Shown here: piece by piece, positions 57,228 to 64,000 of the stretch
Position numbering within the stretch: position 1 is the first letter of the stretch
How the letters are laid out: each line of letters begins with the position of its first letter
Assembly: GCA_907163375.1 (NCBI GenBank)
Contig: CAJQUW010009052.1
Coordinates: forward strand, 1-64,000
Direction of reading: 5' to 3'
Origin: Prostheceraeus crozeri
Lineage: Eukaryota > Platyhelminthes > Polycladida > Euryleptidae
Length of the DNA stretch: 64,000 nucleotides
Program-made: the position numbers and the translations under genes
Notes under the pieces: generated by a model
Database searches by the model: none
Told to the model about the DNA's origin: nothing
The model's input: only the letters and a program-made list of their open reading frames with translations

Positions 57228-57393
57228 TTAACCCTTTCGCGACCAATGCGTGCGGAGCACGTCATACATGAATTGCTTAAAGTCACCACGATTGGGAAGC
57301 CATCAATAGAGCATATGCATATTGTGCGTGCAGAGCACGTCATGGTGACTTCGAACAATGCAATGAACTTCACGATGGTCGCGAAAGGGTTAA
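57228..57393. mobile_element. piggyBac-type MITE with TTAA duplication
   Basis: TTAACCCTTTCGCGACC at 57228-57244 is mirrored by GGTCGCGAAAGGGTTAA at 57377-57393, giving perfect 13-base terminal inverted repeats inside TTAA target sites. Ends of the form TTAACCCTTT are characteristic of piggyBac-related small elements. The 166-base element has no coding capacity. It contains the direct repeat GCGTGCxGAGCACGTCAT (near 57247 and 57328). It lies in the short intron between exons 57856-57983 and 56811-56907. Confidence 0.85.
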
Positions 57394-57855
57394 TATATCT
57401 ACGAGTATGTACCGAACAAATAAACTAGTCGGCCAGAAATCCATTTCAAATAGAATTTCAAGTATTTACATAATTTAAAATATAGTTGGGAGATCCTAGT
57501 TTATCTGTTTCATTACGTCGATATGCACTTCAGCCTAAAAGTCAAGAATATCTTCACAATTAGAACTGAAGATAGCGATTAGTTATGAGATTGACATATG
57601 TCGCAGTAAATCAAAAATGAAATAGAAGATAATGACAAATTTCTTGGCTATCCGAAATACATTCAAATCATGTCGAGCCAAGACACCTTTTCAAGGTCAA
57701 GCAAGTGCATATTAACGCAACATACTACAGAAACGTCACTACCCCTCTCACGCGTTGATGACTTTTTATTAAATCAAATGTTTTGACATATTACGTACAT
57801 ACTACTTTTCAATTGCGGATAATGCATTTGAGTGAGATCATTAATTAGCACTTAC

Positions 57856-57983
57856 TTGGCATCCGGATCGTACTCAGACCAAAGCCGGACAAATTCATCG
57901 AGGTGATGAGGACCTAATATAGACCAGTCCCGCGTGAGATAATCGAAGTTGTCCATAATGACAGCTAAGAAAAGGTTAAGAAT
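57856..57983 (-). CDS. Cav1: Cav1 exon: end of IVS6 and EF-hand
   Basis: The exon is 128 bases, entered in phase 0 and left in phase 2. It opens [23 protein letters not shown], the inner end of the pore-lining S6 helix, and goes on to [19 protein letters not shown], the first half of the EF-hand-like motif found just inside the membrane in Cav1 and Cav2 channels. The donor is CCAA|GTAAGT and the acceptor is CCTTTTAG. The split codon is completed as lysine by the first base of the next exon. Confidence 0.96.
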
Positions 57984-58052
57984 CTAAAAGGAATATATAG
58001 ACATCAGAACTGTTTTCAATATTTCTCCAGTTAAAGTTTCTGTCTCACTTAC

Positions 58053-58223
58053 CAAGAACGAGCAAAATATATAGAAGGAAATGAAATAAGGATAGGCTAC
58101 GGCACTTCCACAAGACTTATTCTTGTCTACGACGTCCGACGTCTCTACACAAGGCACATTGCTGCCCACACAGTTCAACATAATCTTTTGCCACGCTTCT
58201 CCGGTAGCTGATCGGAACAGTAC
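58053..58223 (-). CDS. Cav1: Cav1 exon: domain IV pore loop and start of IVS6
   Basis: The exon is 171 bases (57 codons, phase 0/0). The acceptor is CCTTTCCAG and the donor is TTG|GTAAGT. It begins [16 protein letters not shown]: the glutamate of TGEAW is the domain IV member of the EEEE ring that makes calcium channels calcium-selective. An extracellular stretch with paired cysteines (NCVGSNVPC and KNKSC) follows, and then the first half of the S6 helix ([14 protein letters not shown]). S6 is completed by the next exon. Confidence 0.96.
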
Positions 58224-58751
58224 CTGGAAAGGGATAACATCTTTCATTAAATTAGATGACAATACAATTCAAGCATGCAAAACAAAACAGCAAACATCTT
58301 CACAAGTTTCTATTATGAATTCGCTATTCAAAGATATTTTGATAGAATGATGTCCGCCTATTTTACGGGTAGTTCAGAAATTATTCGAGTATGAGGCACA
58401 TTGTCAAGAAAGGGTGGGTGTGTGGCTTCAGGTTAGGAAACCTTTATTTTGTGATATAATGGTACGAGCAGAGGATGATTTGGTAGAAGTGTTTTGGTAC
58501 ACATTTTGAAGATACACCTTTTTGGAGAAATTCATTTCTGGGACATAGTCTGAGTCGGTATGGTTGAGCTGATTCCGCATTCCTAATGCTGAAAAATCAC
58601 ACCAAAGTTGTACATAGGAAAATGCGGTCAAATGCTTAAAGTGAAATAGAAAATGTATAACCCACCATGAATAATGCTATGTTGTCTTGGGGATGAAGCT
58701 ATCGGATTCTCCTACGCGGGTTCTTCAATTGAGGACTTATGTCGTTCTGTC

Positions 58752-58828
58752 GCTCGTCGACAGCTCAGTTGGTAGAGCGTTGGCCTAGAAAGCCAGAGGT
58801 CGGTGGCTCAAATCCACCAAGACGCGCA
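58752..58828 (+). tRNA. tRNA-like sequence (tRNA pseudogene or SINE head)
   Basis: CAGCTCAGTTGGTAGAGCG is a standard D-arm and A box. TTGGC-CTAGAAA-GCCAG forms an anticodon arm whose loop would present AGA. GGTGG-CTCAAAT-CCACC forms the T-arm, with a near B box. The acceptor pairing is imperfect, and AGA (serine) with a short variable loop is not a normal serine tRNA, so I favour a pseudogene or SINE-derived copy. It is intronic, in sense opposite to Cav1. Confidence 0.5.
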
Positions 58829-59336
58829 GTTATTTTCCATCTGTTAAATTAAGCATGAAATTCCTAGACAGGTATAGACGTTGCGCTCCGTCATACTTGG
58901 AAACCTTTCCTTATTGGACGAAATGCAGCATCTATGGCAGCGATAGAAATCCGTGCTTTAGATTGTTCAGTGTGTGCTGATACCATCGCTCATTCGTTTT
59001 AGTTGTGTCATACGCTCATATTAAAATTCACGTAAAATTTCTTACTTTTATACAATAGCGACCGGATTCAAAAGAAATTCATTAAAAAATCCAAAAAAAA
59101 ACAAAAGTTTGAAAATATCGCAGAAAATCTAGATATTCTCGCATACAGCAGGATTTTGCCGAAATATCGCTGAGCGATAAATATCGCAGGGTGTAGGAAC
59201 ACTTCTAAGATTATTCAGCGTGTGGACATTCTCTAAGTCCATTAACATATTCAAAGCAAAGACGGGTCATGCCATCTCCCTTTCAAGCACCATCCTATAG
59301 AAAGGTTAATTATAACAACGAATTGATCTCTCTTAC

Positions 59337-59600
59337 CTGCACCGCCTGAGGAAAATTCTGGAAGTTGTTATTACGGTTGATTTCGTTGGAGTTATCCAGT
59401 GCGATCTTCCCGAATATTTGCATACCGATAACAGCATAAATAAAGAAGAGCATAACAATCAGCAAAGCGACGTATGGCAACGCCTGGAAGGATTTAACAA
59501 ATGTCCATAACAAAGTGCGAATACCTTCTCCACGACTTAATAGCTTGATCAGACGCATCACACGGAAAAGACGGCAAAAGTTGATGCTGAAGAAGTTTCC
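59337..59600 (-). CDS. Cav1: Cav1 exon: IVS4 voltage sensor, S4-S5 linker, IVS5
   Basis: The exon is 264 bases (88 codons, phase 0/0). The acceptor is TCTCTACAG and the donor is CAG|GTAAGA. It encodes [21 protein letters not shown], an S4 helix with a positive residue at about every third position (the moving voltage sensor). The S4-S5 linker follows ([17 protein letters not shown]), then IVS5 ([20 protein letters not shown]), and the start of the pore turret ([20 protein letters not shown]). The text is very close to invertebrate L-type channels as I recall them. Confidence 0.96.
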
Positions 59601-60358
59601 CTGTAGAGAGAAAACACGAATTGAAATAATTTCTAATTATGTCAAAGTTTACAGTGTACTTTACAGTACTACTTTTATCCTCAGTTGAGCATGAAGTAGT
59701 ATTTACATATTAAGTCAACAGAGAGGTTCCTTAATTTTTTTAATGATCCTTAAAACAGGAAAACCATAGAAGAATAATCATATCCATATTATTTATTTCT
59801 ACAGATTATAGAATGCGAGTCTGTGACTTGCTTATCAACTCAATCTGAGCCATGATGATGCACAGCACAATATAACTAAATGTGATGGATATAATTCACG
59901 TTGTTACGACTGTTCTTTTATATACATGCCCAGTATGTATGTCAGCTATATACATGTTCTTTGAATGCAATTGTGATCCTATTGCTAACCCATTTGTATC
60001 TGACATATCTAATTTCAGAACGTGTGCTCGTATTTTTGACTGTCATTTGAAATCCAAATTTACATTTGAACTGAACATTGCGCGAATCATTGTTTGTTCG
60101 AATTCATTCAGGAATATGAAGAGCAATGTAAAAGCTATAGTATGGCTGTCACTGAAGCCAATTTTAAGAGGAAATTATGCATATTGGGATTATTGAACAT
60201 GGAGTACCTTATAAAATGTCCTTATTTAGATTTCATATCTCTCAATGTAATTTTAATTTTGTAAATTTAAAAATAAACTGTCAACATTGCAGTTGAGAAG
60301 CTCATTAGAATTCACTTTATAATAACCTCTATTCATTCTTCTTGAATTTCAAACTCAC

Positions 60359-60442
60359 CACGACACGAGTAACAATGATGTCTACGTAGCTTCCGATCAC
60401 GATAATGAAGTCGAAGAGATTCCATCGGTCACTGAAGTAATT
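60359..60442 (-). CDS. Cav1: Cav1 exon: IVS3
   Basis: The exon is 84 bases (28 codons, phase 0/0), separated from the preceding exon by a 62-base intron, the smallest in the visible gene. The acceptor is ATACTTTCAG and the donor is GTG|GTGAGT. It encodes [21 protein letters not shown] and a few extracellular residues (IIVTRVV), that is, IVS3 with the conserved WNxFD start. The S3-S4 loop is short. In vertebrate Cav1 genes the IVS3-S4 loop is an alternative splicing site, so an optional loop exon between 59600 and 60359 is possible, although I did not find one. Confidence 0.95.
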
Positions 60443-60504
60443 CTGAAAGTATAATCGCTAATGAAATTCCTCATTTCGAATGAAATAAGTTCAAGTGAAG
60501 TTAC

Positions 60505-60615
60505 CTTAAATCCAAATGCTGCCAGTTTGAAAAGAAATTCAAGTGTAAAGACGGCAGTGAAGAACATGTTGAGATAATCCAAAGCTTGTGTATACTCCGG
60601 TCCTTGATTCTCGTA
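60505..60615 (-). CDS. Cav1: Cav1 exon: IVS1-S2 loop and IVS2
   Basis: The exon is 111 bases (37 codons, phase 0/0). The acceptor is CTACTTTCAG and the donor is AAG|GTAACT. It encodes a short extracellular loop (YENQGPEY) and then the second helix of domain IV ([20 protein letters not shown]), including the acidic residue in the middle of S2 that pairs with S4 arginines in voltage sensors. It continues directly from IVS1 and precedes the NYFSDRWN start of S3, as in other Cav1 channels. Confidence 0.95.
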
Positions 60616-62435
60616 CTGAAAGTAGGCGAGATTGATTAAAATTAATTAATTCCACAAGCTGATCGTGCCTTGTTTGCAAGTTATCATATAAATCTACTTA
60701 TATATTTAAAGCACTCATTTCATAACACACTACTATATAAACAATGAAAAGTAGTTCATATGTTTAACGATATTAGTTTATGCAATGAAATTATCTTTCC
60801 ATTTCTAATTACCCAAATCTAATCAATGTTTTCTGCATCATTTGATGGAAGCTGCTTTCATGTCGAAAGGGGAAAACCCGACAATTACAAGAGTTAATGT
60901 ACTGTAAAATAATTGACTAAAGACCCAGTTACCTTAATTCTGTTCTGCGGCTTCCCTCTAATTAGAATTCAATTGAGTGTAAATTAATTTTCTTCTTCGC
61001 TAAAATACTAAAATAATCAGTTTGAAGTGTCGAATGCATCTTCAGTATTAGCAGACAAATTCAGAAAATATCAGATGAAAGAAATTCGCCTAAATTTTGT
61101 CACAATTTGTTTTAAGTAATGCTGCAAACAAAAGACGGGAAAGGTATGCGAAATCTTCCAATTTTTACTCCCTCGTACTAAAACACTGTAAAGATCTCAA
61201 ACAAACTTCTGTCGAGGTTGGGCATGATGATCGATTGATACTATACATCTATATTTGATTATATTTGAAATATGCTACATAGAACGAATTTCTTGAAAAG
61301 GTTCAAAACTCAACAACTAAGGAAATTCCGTCAGCATTTGCGTACTTCGAAATATAATGATGCCTAAAATCCTGTCAGATAAACTGATGCCTGAGTGGTT
61401 GATGGAGTTAATGAGGAGGACAATCCGTATCAGAGCTGACTTGTCGGTAATGTCTTTCAAGTCATCTGATTCCTACTGCTCTCATTGAAGCATCAAAATT
61501 CGTAAAACATGCATTGATATAACTCGGCCGCCATCATGAGTTTTTGCAGGGAACGACGCCAAAAACGAGACTTTCACGGAATGATGTGCACCCAATGGCC
61601 GCGTTCTACCAGGTTCCTCTTCTTGTCAGACAGTGTCAAAGAAACCACACTTAAATCTAATGGGGAGCAGACTAAGGTTTTCAGTAAAATGAGATCTGAC
61701 TATTCTTTCTCGGATTGAAACAGAAACACAACATGTATATCTTGAGGCTTAATTTTTGGCATAGACTCTCTGTAGGTCATCCTCTATCATGTTCATGTGT
61801 TATTATCTGCGTTATTATGCTTCTGATCGGTGACACGATACGAGAATGTGGTCAAAAACATTTTTGATTCTACGTTTCTTCCTACATGGAATCATCCATA
61901 CAGCTCAGAAATTCGAGTTTCTGAGGCGTGCTGAAGAGTCCTTGAAGGAAGAAGCGCAGCACCTACGGCGACTACGTAAAATCAATGTTTAAATGCCTAA
62001 AGCCTACGAGTATCTTTTCAAACCCAGGAGAACTGGCACTCTGCAATATTTTATAACCTTCAATACCACAACCATCATATGTAATAGCATAGAATTTCAC
62101 ACTGATGTTCTGAAATGAAGACAAACTATTGTAGAAGATTTTGATTTCAAATTCGATCAATGCATCGCAGCAACCTGGATTTTTGAGGGCATGCCAGGCC
62201 TCAACCGATCTGTTGGTCGCGCAGTCGAGGAACCTCTCTTCCAGCGTACTTGTAATTTGTCAGGAAGGCATCCAGTCTGAAAGTTTTAGGATGCCACACG
62301 TGTCAGCATCGGTCGAGTCTCCAGTTGAGGGAGACGAAAATGACATAAAATCCGCATTATTCATAAAGAATTCCTCTGGCATCAACTACATCGATATCAA
62401 TTTCAGATCTCAAGTAAAACATCTTGAATAATTAC
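60616..62435. other. Intron DNA, nothing recognised
   Basis: AT-rich Cav1 intron, the longest within domain IV. No repeats with clear ends were found. Chance frames only, including 61536-61718. Confidence 0.35.
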
Positions 62436-62594
62436 CTGCATAGCCAAGCAGATTGTATTGCCGACAATAAGACCGAAGATGGCATATTCGAACGGCTGTG
62501 AAGTAACAAACCACCAAATTTTGTACTGTATCCGACCTTTAGGAATGTAACGCCTTCGCGGACGAGCTTTCAATGCAAATTCGATACACTTTCG
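62436..62594 (-). CDS. Cav1: Cav1 exon: III-IV linker and IVS1
   Basis: The exon is 159 bases (53 codons, phase 0 in and out). It starts after a TTTTGCAG acceptor and ends before GTAATT. It encodes [18 protein letters not shown], the conserved cytoplasmic link after domain III that carries the L-type signature, followed by [22 protein letters not shown], the first membrane helix of domain IV. It is the most upstream channel exon I can find. I see no coding match for IIIS6 between 62.6 kb and the right edge, so the preceding exon is probably off the window. Confidence 0.95.
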
Positions 62595-63388
62595 CTGCAA
62601 AATAAAAAGAGAAGCTAGTACACAGCTATCCAGAACATGCGAATATCTAAAAAAACGATGAACATTGACAAATTGGTCATTTATTATTTTATTACTTGGA
62701 GTTATGCTCTTCAATTATTGCCCAAAGAACTGATTGAAATAACTTCTTGTGGGAACACTCAAACACTTGCTTCTAAAATGCCGTGACATCTCGCAAAATC
62801 ATGAGAGAATTTGATGCAAAAAATAAGCAAAAGTCATACTTTTAACTGGGTGCGCAGTTATAAGGATGATCTCGGAGAACATGGTGGGCCCAAGTCTGTA
62901 GTGGGAACTTTACACCCTCAATCTCAACCATCCAATGCATTGGATTTATTCTCTGTTATTCGCGACGAATTCAATGAGTTTAGTTAACTGAGTCGGGGGG
63001 AGGGATATTTCCCATGTTGATTACTTTTCTTGAGCATCTCAAGCGAAGAAAGATTGATCACTCAGACTGATAGTGATCATAAAAAATAGATTTGCAGTGC
63101 TGTGTTTGCACTGAACTCAATCTGAAATTAAGAAACTCTTATAACGACCACATTCTAAGTTTTTTGTTGTTCGTGTATGCACACAAGCAGAACTGCTGAT
63201 CAATTTTTGAAGAGAACATCAATCATTCTGCAAAATCCCGACAGAACCCTCAGATTATGTCATTCTCATAACGGACATAATCTCCCCGGACAATATTCAC
63301 CTCGGACAAAGTTCACTTTAAGTTTAAAAAAGTCTCTAAATTTCTTGACAAAAGTAAGCAGCTTATAAGATTATTTGATTTAAGTTAT

Positions 63389-63436
<48 letters not shown>

Positions 63437-64000
63437 AAAGCTATTATTGAGATGCCTAGATACTCACTTTTACCCGGTGTGAAATATTCAATAAAAGAAA
63501 AAGATTTCTTGAACTCATTGTTTTTTTAATGGAAAAAAATCTGTATTCTACAAGGAAGAAAGTCTACAACAACTTCTAAAGATAACAAAATGTACATTTC
63601 TGAGATTCACACTCGATACAAGTTGATGATACTGTCCTAAAGAAGTTGAAAAGTAAACTTCAACACAGCCTTACGCTAGACAGAAATTCAGGCGATTGTG
63701 CCTGTTACTCTCCTGGTCTGAGAGCTCTCAACTTCTAACGCATTGATGAGTAGCAGACTTACTCGTAGTAATTGACAAAGGGGGATCCGCTCTTTGAAAC
63801 TGACTTAAAGTACGATGTCTGTCAAAACTTAGTTGACCATATTTCCAAGTCAACAAGCTGGACAATGCAGGCTGCAGACATCTCATTTTTGTCATCACGC
63901 ACGTTGGATAACTAAAATTTTTATGCTATTGAGGACAAAAATCACATACTGGTAATTGTTAGGATGCATTTCAAATGTTAAGCATTAGAAACGGCAGCCC
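62595..64000. other. Intron DNA upstream of the first visible Cav1 exon
   Basis: No IIIS6 or domain III coding text was found. Apart from the AT microsatellite, nothing is recognised. Confidence 0.35.
63390..63432. repeat. (AT)n microsatellite
   Basis: About 21 consecutive AT dinucleotides, likely to be length-variable. Confidence 0.97.

Noticed and set aside
62595-64000. Search for the IIIS6 exon of Cav1
   Set aside because: No GEQEYKNCELDKNQ-like text or other domain III match was found in any minus frame.

Overview
This is animal nuclear DNA. It is AT-rich, with a split gene carrying GT-AG introns, dense decayed transposons and no bacterial gene organisation. Palindromic words built on TAGGCCTA and TACATGTA recur in the introns. 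Together with the gene and the mix of BEL/Pao, Penelope, pogo, piggyBac and Tc1 elements, this suggests a marine invertebrate, perhaps an echinoderm. The species cannot be fixed from the window.

The one host gene I can support runs on the minus strand from about 62.6 kb down to 11.3 kb. It is the 3' half of an L-type (Cav1) voltage-gated calcium channel alpha-1 subunit. The exons encode the III-IV linker, all of domain IV (S1 to S6 with the pore glutamate), the EF-hand, pre-IQ and IQ calmodulin-binding tail, and a long disordered C-terminus. I placed twelve exons with good support and two more by splice-site and phase logic (26188-26421 and 11278-11446). All fourteen join in frame: 2616 coding bases, 871 residues plus a stop. 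Domains I to III lie beyond the right edge.

The 5' part of the visible gene (55-62.6 kb) is compact, with introns of 0.06 to 1.8 kb. The C-terminal tail exons are spread over 44 kb because their introns are loaded with mobile DNA: inverted tRNA-type SINE copies (48-49 kb), a decayed LINE (52.4-54 kb), a pogo-like transposon (42.1-44.5 kb), a 36/37-bp tandem array, a fairly young broken BEL/Pao element (33.4-39.4 kb), a Penelope-like element with inverted terminal repeats (27.4-29.9 kb), a Tc1 remnant (24.7-26.0 kb), mariner-like and LINE scraps (20.7-22.2 kb), a 37-bp minisatellite (18.5-19.7 kb) and a piggyBac remnant (12.6-13.7 kb).

The left 11 kb lies downstream of the channel. It holds a 487-bp higher-order tandem repeat with G-tracts, a hAT transposase C-terminal ORF, the 3' end of a second Penelope-like element and a LINE tail, then plain AT-rich DNA. 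No bacterial-style system, CRISPR array or operon is present. The least obvious signals are the two hidden channel exons, a stop codon lying inside a splice donor, two hammerhead-ribozyme-like motifs next to retroelement tails, a roughly 80-bp-arm intronic hairpin, and small terminal-inverted-repeat elements.
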